Below the pieces are notes generated by a model that searched no databases, had not been told where the DNA came from, and worked only from the letters and a program-made list of their open reading frames with translations. This document shows, piece after piece, positions 12,069 through 23,495 of a DNA stretch of 64,000 nucleotides; positions within the stretch are counted from its first letter, which is position 1; the number at the start of each line of letters is the position of its first letter. The stretch is from Paulownia fortunei (Eukaryota > Streptophyta > Magnoliopsida > Lamiales > Paulowniaceae). The position numbers and the translations under genes were made by a program. The DNA is taken from positions 18,697,815 to 18,761,814 of the forward strand of contig CM033118.1 of assembly GCA_019321725.1 (NCBI GenBank), in the 5' to 3' direction.

Positions 12069-12086
12069 CTCCAAGATGCCCTTTTA

Positions 12087-12547
12087 GGAGTGATGCAAAG
12101 GAGTTTTCTCCAGGCACGTAATTTCATGGTCCTATAATTTCTGTAAATACAAGTGGATAAAATCTATTGTTGAATAAAGGAGCGAAAGTAATTTGTTTTT
12201 TTTTTTATGGAGAATTAAAAGATAAGTTTCAAGGCCTTGAGAATGAAGAAAGATCTTTTCAAAAGATAGGAAAAATACTATTGATTAACTTGTGTAAAAT
12301 TTTAGATAGGAATTGAAAAAGTAAATTTTGTATACTTTAACACTAATTGGTGGTGTCACATTACCACCTCATTTTAGATAATAATTTTGGATTTTTTTTT
12401 AGGAAATAAAATTTTATTTCAAACACTCCAAAAGGGAAATGAGGACAATAAATTTTAGGACATGAGGAGTATTATTCGTTGTTTTTATTGCCTACGAATT
12501 GTTTAGTTTATTTATTTCATCATAAGAAATATATTAGCTGTAAATAT
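12087..12547. other. Short intergenic stretch between SINE and CACTA element
   Basis: AT-rich with no recognised feature. Its right edge is the CACTA left terminus. Confidence 0.6.
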
Positions 12548-12559
12548 CACTGCAGGAAA

Positions 12560-13200
12560 AAGAGGAAACAACGATGAACTTTTAGCAACGACAACGTACG
12601 TTTATCGTTAAGATACCTATTAGCGATGAATCAATAAAAATTTATCGCTAAGTATGGTTAAAAATTAGCGACAACAGAACCTAAATTGTCGCTAACTTTA
12701 AATTTATGTTTATTATATTTTTCAAAAATATTAGCGATGAAAAGTGTTCGTAATCGTCGCTAAAGTTGTATGTTAGCGGCGATTTGGCAGCAACATCATC
12801 GCTAACTTTAAAAAAATAAATAAATTTATATTTATTTTCCTATTTTAGCGACGAGGATAGAACATTTCGTCGCTAACGTTAAAACATAATTTATTTTTCT
12901 GAATTTTTCTTGTCTTAGCGACGACGTTGAAAAGTCAACATCGGTAAGTATCAACTTTAGCGACGAACTTTTTCATTTCGTTGGTAAGTATTATTTAATT
13001 TTTATTTTTAACAAATATGTTAGCGACGATATGAGATTCATGCGTCGCTAACATGTATATTAGCGAGGATGTTCCTACATGTCGTCGCTAAGCTTCATTT
13101 AATTTTTATTTTTAACAAATATATTAGCGACGAAATGCGAGAAGTTCGTCGCTAAAATGTATGTTAGCGACGATGGGCTTTTGATTCATCGCTAACTTAT
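12560..13200. repeat. Left subterminal repeat array of the CACTA element
   Basis: Many degenerate copies of TTAGCGACGA and its inverse are spaced roughly 25-60 bases apart, often as facing pairs that could form hairpins. Several are degraded to TTAGCGATGA or TCATCGCTAA, as expected from C-to-T decay at methylated CG. Confidence 0.85.
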
Positions 13201-14500
13201 CGGGTTTTATTTTCCCCCAAAGACACGGCTCGTTGATCTCTGCTCCGCCGCCTCCGTGCTGTTCCATCGCCAGTGCCAACGCCAACGCCATTGACCTGCG
13301 CCTCTGTGCTGGTACATTCTTCTTGTTACCACTATCGTTCTCCGAAATTTAGTTATTGTCATGAGATATATTGGCTATTCTACTATTGCCAACAAGATTT
13401 ATTAGGAAAACATTTAACTGGAGATCTTGCATTGTTCTCTGGTTCCATGAGAAGGTAAATATGCTAATTGACTGAATTAAGAGGGGTAATTAATCTATGG
13501 CAAACACATGAAATGAGGAGGTAAATATGCTAATTTTCTTTGTATTTTACAAGTTGTGTAAAGGGTATTGAATATTGATGGTAAACCGTTTTAATACAAA
13601 GAGTGCACAGCTTAAGCCTGATACATGCTCGTTCAGCTAAAATACTTCTTGCTTTCCATGAAATGTCCATCATATAAAACAATATAGCTTATAGTCCAGG
13701 AAACATTATCGCCTTAGCAACAATTTTTTCCAGTCAATTAAGTCTTCCATCAACCTAATTTGAGTTCAACACTTTCAAATCTGCCAAGAAACATAATCAC
13801 ATGAGCTGGCAATTCCTTTAACCCATTCATCCTTGTCTGTTTCAAAACACATCAAAAAAATGGGGACCTTTCAGTCTACAATATCTGAAAACAATGCAGA
13901 ATTTATAATGCAGATATACATTCTAGTTCACACAGTGGACCAAGTTAAAGTTTTATTCCTAAACCATATGACTATCTAGATTTTTGAAGGTTGGCATTTC
14001 AATAAATCATGCTTTTACAGTTTATATGTCTGTTGTTGATCTGAATTTTGGAAGATTAAAGGAAATCAAGTAAGGTGATTTGAGAGTGGGAGGAGGCATC
14101 AAATCTTGTTATCCGGTTGATTACAGTAGGGTTCTTTCTCTGACAAACTTTTTTCTTTTTGTTTTTCTGTTTTTTCTCTCCAACAATACAGTCTGTTTGT
14201 CAGGAAAAGAATTGTATCTAAGGAGAAATAGAGTATTTGACTATTAACTTTTATTTTACTTCAATTTGTTAAGTATTTTTTACTTATTTAGTTCCATTGA
14301 ACAATATGTTAGTTGTTTCATTAAATGTCTGGTATTTATATCTTTTGATTGAGTTTAATAAATGAATTTTATTTTTTTCAGTCACTCGCTAGTAATTGCT
14401 GTACCATATGATTTGCCTCTTACTACAGCCGGACAGTAAGATTTTTAAATAGTTTAAATAAAAATTATATTAATTAATATGTGTCTAACCAGATATTTGT
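13200..14500 (+). other. CACTA interior, leader and intron-like sequence
   Basis: After the left array there is a GC-richer stretch (13200-13320; GCTCCGCCGCCTCCGTGCTG) that looks like a 5' leader or first exon, then AT-rich non-coding DNA. The short open frame at 13273-13458 has no recognisable domain. A 20-base phrase, GAGGTAAATATGCTAATT, is repeated with changes near 13451 and 13518. Confidence 0.45.
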
Positions 14501-14509
14501 CTTTTGTAG

Positions 14510-16234
14510 GTATGCCTCTTAAACGGATTGAGGATCAACCCGTTATTAATCCAACTTCTACAGACATACATATGGAGGGTATATCTGATGGTTTGTTTTA
14601 CTTTATAAATCTTTCTTATTATTTTTGTTATATAATAATTATGTTGAACAATTATCTAACACTTTTGTTAATATTTTGCAGCTCCTACACAAAAGAAACG
14701 TAGAGAGACATGAGCAATAAAAGGAGATAGGCTCAGACGCCAGTTAGAATCCGGGGGAAAGATCCCCCTCACATTTCACAAGTGTCATGGTCGTCCTATA
14801 GGAACAAATGCAGCATCTTTTATGATCGAACTCGGTGTTGCCGTGAAAAAGTTTGTACTGCTCCAAGTAACTGATTGGAGAAAGTTTACAGAGGAGCAGA
14901 AGCGGCCTATTTTTAATCGGTTATCAGTTAGTATAAGTATTCAAATTGTATTTATCAGTTTAAGTTCTATTTTATATGTTAAATGTTGAAAAATCTTTTT
15001 TTTTTGTAGAATATATTTACTGTAGACTTTGGTACATGACCAGAATCGGTTAGGAATGAGGCCGATAAATTGATGAGTGCTCGATACCGCGACTACCGCC
15101 AGAAGATAGACAAATATTACAAGAGTCTCAAGTACCTATGTTGGGATGATCGATTAAAACAAATGCCCAATGATTTGTGTGAGACTTCAGCGGATTGGAA
15201 GTATTTGTGCAGATTGTTCGAGTCTAATGAATTTAAGGTAATAGTATTTCACCTTGTTTTAGCTAAAATGGTGACTAAATAAGGTACTATGTATTACACT
15301 TGCTCACTTATTTACTATCACCATCTTATTCATATTTACTATTTCTTATTTTTTTACTTAGATTTATTTATCTACTATCAACATGAAGAACTCATATAGT
15401 CATGTAACTTAGTTAAATCTTATATTTAGTATTAATTAACTATTTTCATTACAAATTAACCTTTTTTTTTTTGCAGAAACGTTCAGATATCAACTCCACA
15501 AATCATGCTAAGTTGCCATACAATCATCGTGGAGTTTCAAAGTCTTTTCTGCAATATAGTTAGGACGGTGTAAGTGTAAACTATTTAGTTAAGCATTAAT
15601 TTATTATTTGATTCGTCTTTAATGTAATGAAATGTTATTTGCAGGACGATAGATCTAGCAGAAAGGACCAGATTACCATCTTTAAGAAAACACATTATAG
15701 CTCAATGAAAGGGTGGATATGAGAGAGAGTTGAGAGTGCATATGTAAGTATTGAATACATTTAGTTGTTTTGGTTTTATGTAATATTTTGAATTATATAT
15801 TTAAGTTTTTAACATATTTATTGATTTTAGGATGAGATCGTACGACTTCGAGAAGAGCACTGACAGACACAGACTTAGACTGAGACAGATACCGGGGATG
15901 ACGCTCTACATCTGGATGACATATAGATTGCAGATAGAGTATGTGATTAGGTTCTCGGTACACGTTCGGGGTACATACGTGGCTTGGAAATGGGCCGAAG
16001 CCTCTCAGGTCTACTTCTTCTTATACATCATCGTCCAGACTAACCAATGTACAACTTAGGCAGCAGTTGGAGTCCACACAGAATGAGCTGCAGAGCACCA
16101 GGAATGAATTACAAGCGATGAAAGTCGACCATTATGCGATAATACAGGCTTTTGAGAGAATAACTTCAGGTCTACTACAGTCGCTTGTTCAGCAGCTCCC
16201 ATCCTCCTCAACTCCGCCACCTCCACAGTTATAG
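14510..16234 (+). pseudogene. Transposase_24 (plant En/Spm ORF2-type) relic
   Basis: Exon-like segments keep the family's hallmark words in order. These are GGKIPLTFHKCHGRPIGTNA (about 14754), TEEQKRPIFNRLS, SARYRDYRQKIDKYYKSLK (15073), LCRLFESNEFK, AKLPYNHRGVSKSFLQYS (15510), KKTHYSSMKGWI, VRLREEH, VLGTRSGYIRGL, and the C-terminal coiled region LRQQLESTQNELQSTRNELQ, ending QQLPSSSTPPPP before a stop at about 16232. In-frame stops lie at 14711 (TGA), 15037 (TGA), 15561 (TAG) and 15720 (TGA). The last exon needs frame changes. In intact relatives this protein is the DNA-binding accessory factor of CACTA transposition. Here it is dead. Confidence 0.82.
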
Positions 16235-16489
16235 TGTAGTTTAAGTATATAAGATTGTATTTTATTATATTTTTTTAAATGTGTATATTAAATATTTTAT
16301 TGTATATATGTTTAATGTGTCGTTTTATTAAGTTTAATTTGTTGAATTTTAATGGTTGTTGGAAGTTTAATAGTTGTAGTTGTGGTTGTGATCATTGTGA
16401 TTGGGGTTGTGACTGTAATGGATTGAACAGGTTGAAAAAACAGGTTGCAAAAATATGAAAAAATAATTAAAAATATTAAAAAAAATAGT

Positions 16490-17010
16490 GAACATTAGCG
16501 ATGAAATTAAGATCTTATGTCGCTAAAAGACAATCACATTGACGACGAATTTTGTATTTTCGTCACTAAGTTAGTGACGAAATATCTTAATTTCATCGTT
16601 AAAGTAATTTTCTTTTATTTTTATTTTTGAAAACTTTTGCGACGAAAATGTTAAAAATTTCGTCGTAAATTATTTTTATGTTTAAAAATTTCGTCGTAAA
16701 TTATTTTTATGTTAGCGACGAAGTACCTAATTTGTTGCTAACTTTAATTTTTTTTTTATATATTTTTTACTTAACGACGAAAAATCTTCCACCAATTTGT
16801 CGCTAATATTAATGTTAGCGACAAAAATTATTGTCTTAGCTGCAAAAAAATCGTTGCTAACTTGACGACGAAAACTGCCAATTTTGTCGCTAAGTGTTGA
16901 CGCAACGCTCTTATAATGACGATATTAGTGACGAAAAATATTCGTCACAATTATTACTTGGCGACGAATTTTTCCAAGTTAGCGACGAAATATTTAATCG
17001 CTAAAAACCG
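16490..17010. repeat. Right subterminal repeat array of the CACTA element
   Basis: This is a dense array of GACGAAA / TTTCGTCGCTAA motifs in both orientations, matching the left array. Two near-identical words (AAAATTTCGTCGTAAATTAT) at about 16651 and 16685 show a local duplication. Confidence 0.85.
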
Positions 17011-17024
17011 TGTTTGTTGCAGTG

Positions 17025-19080
17025 CATAAATTCAAGCTTACTTGGGATAAGCTTAAAAGCTTGTATTATTTTAAACCAAGTCCGAACTTTAAAAAGCAAA
17101 AAAGAAAAAAAAAATCTCGTAACAACTCATGCCTTGAGAAAAAAATACCACCAGTAGTTCAAGTCAAATGCGAACTTAAGCAAGCTTGGCTCCCTTGGCT
17201 TGAATCGACAACCATATTTATCTTTTACAGAGTAAAGCCTGGCTCTCATCACTTTCTTCTTGTCCAACACCTACCTTTATGTCCTATATATTTGAAGATC
17301 ACATACCTGTCATCACCCACTTATTTAACCATTTCTTGTACCATTATCTGGTAAATTAACTGCAAATAATAAAGCACAATGCTGGAAAACAGAAACTTAA
17401 AAATTGAAATCTACATAAAAAGAAAAATACTGATTTATGCTTATCAATATGTTATGTTATTTATTATAAAATCTTCCATGGTTACAACTTTTTTTTTTCT
17501 TGTTTTCAAGAATTCATTAACATATTGATTACACACTGATCCTACCTATTATTCTTGAAAGTGATGGATAAAAAATATCTCACTTATATACTATTGAACA
17601 TTATGCATAAATATAGTACAGATGGATGTAAATGAAAAGTTCTTGATGGAAAGGACAGGTTTTTCTTACATTAAGTACATAATTTAATATGTATATACCA
17701 TATAAAATGTAAACAATTTAAAAACAATAATGTCAAAAAAGTTTTGTGATTTTATATTTCAATTTGATATTTTGTCTTAACGACAATTGTATAAAATATT
17801 TTATTAAATATATATTTAACGTGAATCACATATATTTATAAATTAAAATATAAAATTAAATATTAAATTGAATAAAAGATTCGAAGTGTAGTTTATTGCC
17901 AAAGAAACAAGTTTTTTCTCAGAGTTTTCCTTGTAAAAAAATAGTGGTTGGTGTGTCTATATATAATATGTGTAATGACTAATACACTTGTTGGGAAAGG
18001 TTGGAATGATCCCACAAAAATGGCCAAATGGGCTACAAAGACTTGTGGGGAAAAAGGTTTAGAAAAGTGTTGTACTCAATGTTTTCTAGGATTCCATGTT
18101 CGTGCAAGAGTGGAAATGACTAGCCATGTGCTCATTAATGGCATATGTTATCTTGACATTTCATTTTAATGGTTAGTAGAAGTCAAGGGTAGGTCACATC
18201 ACATATAATTTGGAACTCGATTAAGGTTGTGTATATAAACTTAGATACTAATTAAGATTATTAGAAAAATAATTATACTATAAAAGTTCATAAAAGTATA
18301 AATATTTAACCATCCGGGTAATTAATATATGCTTAAAACTTGATCAATCACTCAGTAACTTTTAGCATACCTTATGTATCTTTATTACTCAGTTGTAAAG
18401 TTTGACAGTTTGAACGGTATTTGGATTTAGTTTGGGATAAATTAACAACGTTTATCTAATTAAATTATGATTAAGAAAGTAGATTAGATTCCTTCACATC
18501 TACTTTAAACAGTGTCTAGTGCTCCATCAATAAGTAATGAAGCACTTCATTGTGATAGAGCATGAAGCTAATCCACATCAAAGAATGGATTAATTCTTTA
18601 GTTGCATTTGTAACTTGTTTCTTAAAACCAAGACTCATTGGAAGTGCTTGGTTGTCAAATAAATTTAAAGAAATTTTAACTTAGGTTGCAGTTTTCACAA
18701 ATATATATTTGTTTGTGGGTTTTTCAAAAAATACATAAATAAAATATTAGGATATATTTTCTTTCATTTTTTCAAAAAATATATCCATATTCAAACATTT
18801 TTTACAAGAAAGTAATATGTCATATCAATATCAAGTGTAATAATTACACTTTTCTATTTTATTTATATACTATTCTCAAAAAATATATCCACATTCAGTC
18901 ACATTAATTAAAAAAAAAAAATGTCAAGTGTAATCATTTTGTTCTCATCCAATCACATTCGAAAAAATTATTCTTCTTTTTCTAAAATTATTTTATTGCA
19001 TTTTTAATTAGAAATATGATTTTCCAATAACGAAATGTCGAACAACCATTCCATAGTGTTTTAGTACTTTTTTCTCTCTT
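17025..19080. other. Intergenic AT-rich DNA
   Basis: Open frames at 17010-17354 and 17948-18169 have no recognisable domain, splice context or codon bias, and I do not call them genes. Nothing else structured was recognised. Confidence 0.5.
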
Positions 19081-19720
19081 TTTCATCTCTAAGACTTCTG
19101 AAATGAGTGTGCTAATCACAAGTAATAAATAGAAATAGGGACCTAGGGACCAAGTTGTACTTAACATGCTTTTAGCTGGTTCTTCCCATGTAGAATGGAA
19201 AGTGGGTCTAACAATTTCAGATTGGTGAAATCTACCTAACTTTCCAATAGAGAAAAACGCAAAACTGGACCAGCTGTTTTAACAAACCATGCCTGGAAAA
19301 AGGGTCTTTGGTCCTGAATTAACCCTTTTAATAGGGATATATACTAACCTGTAAAAGACAGCTGCACTAGAATGTAGTTGATTCCTAACTATGTTACTCG
19401 ATTCCTAACTCATGATCAACTAGATTATAGGTATAAAGTAATGCTGACTAATAAATTATCTTATTTTGTTAACGTGTTCTGTAATATAATAAGTTTAATA
19501 ATATTATTTTAGGTTAAAATATTTTATTTCTTGTGATTTACCTTTTTATTTTTCCTTCCCATTTTGACTGAAAATTGGCAACTAGTACAACTACATAACT
19601 TTGATATGCAAGAAATAGAGATTATGAATAATAGGAGACTAATTAAGGATCGTTGAAATTCTTAGATGAACTGCAACATGTCGGATCCATCCAACACCAT
19701 GGGAACAATGGGGGATGGGT
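19080..19720 (+). pseudogene. Second copy of the terpene-synthase-like 5' relic
   Basis: This is a diverged copy of 6130-6500. Both share a stretch ending AATCACAA(G/A)(T/C)AATAAATAGAAAT, then a spacer, then GTAATATAATAAG, TTATTTTAGGTTAAA, CCTTTCCACTTT/CCTTCCCATTTT, GAATAATAGGAGA and finally a CGGATCCATCCAA(C) word where the first copy has CGCTCAATCCATCCAAA. That last word fits the terpene synthase RxxxxHPS motif only loosely. No downstream exons follow, so if it is a terpene synthase start, the gene body is gone. Confidence 0.3.
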
Positions 19721-21140
19721 GTAAAATACACCACTCCAATAATAGCCTGATTTGATAGGGTTATGGTACTTGTAGGACAAGTTTTTTATATAAGTTTGCA
19801 GTTGCAGGTAGATCTGATCCAAAATCAATCAGTTTCTTGCCCTTTTTGTTTTTTCTCTATTTTTTCCTTTGTTTAATTTTTCCTGTAAATGTTCTTTACA
19901 TTAATGCAAAGAATAATGGTGACAAAACTTTCAAGATCTGTTACCCTTTAATGGAAGGCAAACTGATAAAACATTCAAGGTTTTCTTGTTAAGATCGCTA
20001 AGCAAATATATAGGCTTGATGCAAGATTATTAAGGGTTCATGAAGTAGAATATGAAGCCGATGATAGAGTTGGACCACCAAAGCAACTTAGAATAGTCTT
20101 TTAAATTTTAATTCGAGAAAAGTTATTGAACGATATAATATAATATAATATATATAATATAATATATATATATATATATAATTATTTTTGAGAGACGAAT
20201 CTAACCCTTCATTATTTCAACCAAAAATTAAATCGCCCGACTTTTTCTCTATTTTCAATCAATTTTCATGTATTTTTATTTTTTTTGCATAATTGTTTTT
20301 TCGGCCCAATATTCTACCAAATGCTTTGTTATAAGATAAGGCATTTTTCGGCCAACTTTGTGATTTTCTGATTCTGCCTGAAAAAGGACCAATTTTTACA
20401 TTATGATTGTTTCATTAAAATACAATTTGGAACTCTTTTTCGACTCATTTTTATTCCAAAAAAAGATAAAAAAAAAATATTGTGATTTTAAATAATTTTT
20501 GATTCTCTTCAAAGTTTGAAGACGAATTCTTTAAAATTTTCACAACATACTGTATTTTTTTGTCATTTTCCACATCTCTTATATTTCAGCAATTATAAAA
20601 AAGAAGGGCCTGGTTTCTCTCAAAATAATTGAAAGAAGCCCCCACATTGAAAAGCCAACTCTCTGTTATTATCATAAGTTATTTTTTTTTACTGTCCTTT
20701 TTCACTTTTCAATTCATGTCCTGCAGTACTTTCAAGGAGTCAAACCAGTGTTTGTAGAAATCTAGGCCCCTAATCTGGTGAAGAAGACTTGACTTCTTTT
20801 TAACCATGCATAGAGTAATTCAAGGATATTTTAACTCTTGACAGAATCACTCTGCCTTGGATTCAGAAAAGTTGGTCTGGTAAAAAAGAGTATAAAAATT
20901 GATTTGGAACCTAGATAACAAAAAAAGAAGCAATAATGGATATGAAAATAAAGGCAGGTAAGAAAACAATCACTTAATGAATATACATCAATTGTTGAAA
21001 TTTTCACTTGTTAGTCTGTTTGTTCTAAATTTATAACTCATATTTCCCTTTTAAAATATTCCAAAATAAAATTTAATTTTTTGAAAAAGAAATTCCTTTT
21101 TTTTTTTTTTTTTACGCTATCTTACTTAAAGAAATGATTT
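19720..21140. other. Intergenic AT-rich DNA
   Basis: No gene is supported. A (TA)n / ATAATATA tract lies at about 20136-20182 and a 17-base T run at about 21097-21113. Confidence 0.55.
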
Positions 21141-21142
21141 TA

Positions 21143-22174
21143 GGCTATCTTCAACCTACTGTATCAAATTTGGTGTAAGTTTTACACCAAATTTGATATT
21201 TTTGTGTAATTTGGCTTAAACCATCTCTAATTCATTACATCAAATTTTAAACCAAATGAATATTTTATTCTTATTTTTCTTAATTTTTAATTATTACCTA
21301 TTTATTTATTTATAAAGTTATTTAATTACTTATATTTTATAACTATTAATTCTACTAAATAAAAAATTACATATAATTAATATTACATTTATTAATTATA
21401 TTACAAAAATAAGCATTACAATTAATATTATAATAAAAAGAATACTACGTTGCGCACCACATAAAACAAATTTTTTTTCACAAAATCGTCTCAACAAATG
21501 TTAATTATTATAATTTATTGCAAATGTTAATTATTTGTTATTTATTACAACAATAATAAATATCCTTGATTATTTATTCTTGTTAATAAATAACCATCTC
21601 AACAATAAGAAATATCCTTGATTATTTATTATTGTTAATTATTATAATTTATCACAAATGTGAATTATTTATTAATTATTATAATTAATTATTACAAATG
21701 TTATTATAAAATAATAACAAAACAAAAGTTGAATAAATAAAATTAAATTATAAATTAATTAAATATATAATATATGATACAAATAAAATTAAAATTTGAA
21801 GTAGAACAATTTTGGGGGCAAATTGAGAATATATACATTACACCAAATTTAGTGTAAATGAATAGTATTACACTAAATTTGGTGCAATACTATTCATTAC
21901 ACTAAATTTGGTGCTCCATTAGTGATAAAATTATAACAAATTTAATATTTTGGTATAAAATTTGATCCCATATAATATATGATACAAATAAAATTAAAAT
22001 TTAAAAGAGAACAATTTTGAGGGCAAATTGAGAATATATACATTACACCAAATTTAGTGTAAATGAATAATATTACACTAAATTTGGTGCAATACTATTC
22101 ATTACACTAAATTTGATGCTCTATTAGTGATAAAATTATAACAAATTTAATATTTTGGTGTAAAATTTGATCCT
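21143..22174. mobile_element. MITE cluster built on TTACACCAAATTTGGTGTAA palindromes
   Basis: Words such as TTACACCAAATTTAGTGTAA and CATTACACTAAATTTGGTG occur many times in alternating orientation from 21160 to 22165, forming strong potential hairpins. The part at about 21768-21970 is repeated almost exactly at 21971-22174 (about 203-bp tandem unit; a handful of substitutions such as GAAGTAG/AAAAGAG). The left part (21143-21260) looks like the opposite arm. The class is not certain; it resembles short non-autonomous DNA elements. Confidence 0.6.
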
Positions 22175-22508
22175 ATTGATTACAACATCGATTTTCAACT
22201 ACTATATCAATGGACAAATTTTGTAAACAACTAAAGTTTTGTATCTAGTCAAAATACACATGTAATATTAGGACAGAGGGAATAGTATTTATTTCTTGTA
22301 TTTGATAAATGCTGCCAAGAAAACTTCTGTCAGCATCTATGAGTCAAGGAATAATTTAGTAACTAAATTCTCTACCTCTTTCTTTCTGTATTCTGATATA
22401 CTCACTCTAGTTCACACACTCATTATATTCATCCCGTTGGATTTGTGTTCTTGAACTTCTTCTAAGAGGGCTCTGCCCAAAATTTTAGAATCCTGTCAGT
22501 TTTCTGAT

Positions 22509-23495
22509 ATGATGCATGAGCAAATAGGCATTCCAGCTTGCTTCTCACCAGGGCAGAAGGTGGGAGATGATCCAGCTGCCATAACCAGGTCAGGGCAGCA
22601 TGTTTTCATGTCTGTTTACCGAACTAAAATAGCCGATCAATGCCGATTGATCACAGTCACATGGTGCAAGAATCTGCTCCTCCATGGCTTGTCTGTGTCA
22701 GTAGAAGGGCCTGAGGGGCAGAGCCAGTACAATTGCAAAGTTGAGCTGAAGCCATGGTACTTCTGGAAGAAACAAGGCTCAAAGCGCTTTCTGGTGGATG
22801 GTAAGCCCGTCGACGTTTTTTGGGATCTAAAGGCTGCAAAATTCAATGGAGAAACTGAGCCCAGCTCAGATTATTATGTTGCGGTTGTCTGTGATGATGA
22901 AGTTGTGCTGCTGCTAGGCAAATTGAAAAAGGAGGCTTACCGAAAGACAGGGTGTAGGCCTGCTCTGATTGATCCCATTTTGATCTCAAGAAAAGAGCAT
23001 ATTTTTGGTAAGAAAAAATTTCTCACAAGGGTTAAATTCCATGACAAGGGCAGTTTCCATGAGATATCCATTGAGTGCAAAAACAGAAGTGCTAATAGCA
23101 GTGGGAACACTGGCAATGGCAGTTCCTCCAATGGGGTTGATCCAGAAATGGAGATTCAGATAGATGGCCATTTAGCAGTTCATGTAAAGCACTTGCAGTG
23201 GAAATTTAGAGGGAATGAGTCTATCCATTTCAACAAAGCAAGAATCGACGTGTATTGGGATGTCCATGATTGGCTTTTTAGCCCTGGTTTACGGCACGCC
23301 TTGTTCATTTTCAAGCCAACTTTGTTATCCACATCTCCTTCCTCATTTTCATCATCTTCATCTCCACCAGCATCGTCGTCGTTGGCATCGACACCATTGT
23401 CATCACAGACAGGGAGTTCCAGCTCAGTAGAGGGGTTCAGTGCCTGTGGAGCACCTGATTTTTGTCTGTTCCTTTATGCCTGGAAGGTAGAATGA
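22509..23495 (+). CDS. DUF868 family protein, intact single-exon gene
   Basis: An uninterrupted 328-codon frame that matches the plant DUF868 family in length and in its recognisable words. These are QHVFMSVYRTKIADQCRLITVTWCKN near the N-terminus (about 30-55), CKVELKPWYFWKKQGSKRF (about 76-94), VDVFWDLKAAKF (101-112), YYVAVVCDDEVVLLLG (122-137) and HIFGKKKFLTRVKF (165-178). The core goes on to HVKHLQWKFRGNE, the VYWDVHDWLF block and the terminal FCLFLYAWKVE. A serine-rich, likely disordered linker (about 274-312) precedes the last block. No signal peptide or membrane segment is evident. The function of the family is not established; some members are reported to respond to stress. The start is the first of two adjacent ATGs. 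The upstream 120 bases are pyrimidine-rich (CTCTACCTCTTTCTTTCTG), typical of a plant core promoter/leader. It is the only ordinary intact gene outside the NLR cluster. Confidence 0.92.
   Translation: MMHEQIGIPACFSPGQKVGDDPAAITRSGQHVFMSVYRTKIADQCRLITVTWCKNLLLHGLSVSVEGPEGQSQYNCKVELKPWYFWKKQGSKRFLVDGKPVDVFWDLKAAKFNGETEPSSDYYVAVVCDDEVVLLLGKLKKEAYRKTGCRPALIDPILISRKEHIFGKKKFLTRVKFHDKGSFHEISIECKNRSANSSGNTGNGSSSNGVDPEMEIQIDGHLAVHVKHLQWKFRGNESIHFNKARIDVYWDVHDWLFSPGLRHALFIFKPTLLSTSPSSFSSSSSPPASSSLASTPLSSQTGSSSSVEGFSACGAPDFCLFLYAWKVE

Larger units (their letters stand above)
12548..17024 (+). mobile_element. CACTA (En/Spm-type) transposon, 4.48 kb, non-autonomous
   Basis: The left terminus is CACTGCAGGAAAAAG. 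The right terminus, read inward on the minus strand, is CACTGCAACAAACACGG. Flanking trinucleotides are TAT and CAT, a 3-bp target duplication with one mismatch. Both subterminal regions (12560-13200 and 16490-17010) are packed with TTAGCGACGA / TCGTCGCTAA motifs in both orientations, the usual binding-site arrays for the element's accessory protein. The interior holds a Transposase_24-like relic at 14.5-16.2 kb. No TNP2-type DDE transposase is seen, so the element depends on, or has lost, a partner. Confidence 0.9.

Noticed and set aside
12560..17010. Regularly spaced repeats suggestive of a CRISPR-like array
   Set aside because: The repeats are short, degenerate, in both orientations, and bounded by CACTA termini. 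They are transposon subterminal motifs in a plant genome.
17010..17354. 114-codon open frame at the CACTA right end
   Set aside because: It begins inside the transposon terminus, has no domain, and its Lys-rich part comes from an A run.
17948..18169. 73-codon cysteine-rich open frame
   Set aside because: It has several Cys and no signal peptide or recognisable spacing. There is no splice or promoter context, so I could not support a small secreted protein.
22937..23131. Antisense frames over the DUF868 gene
   Set aside because: They are shadows of the well-supported plus-strand coding frame.
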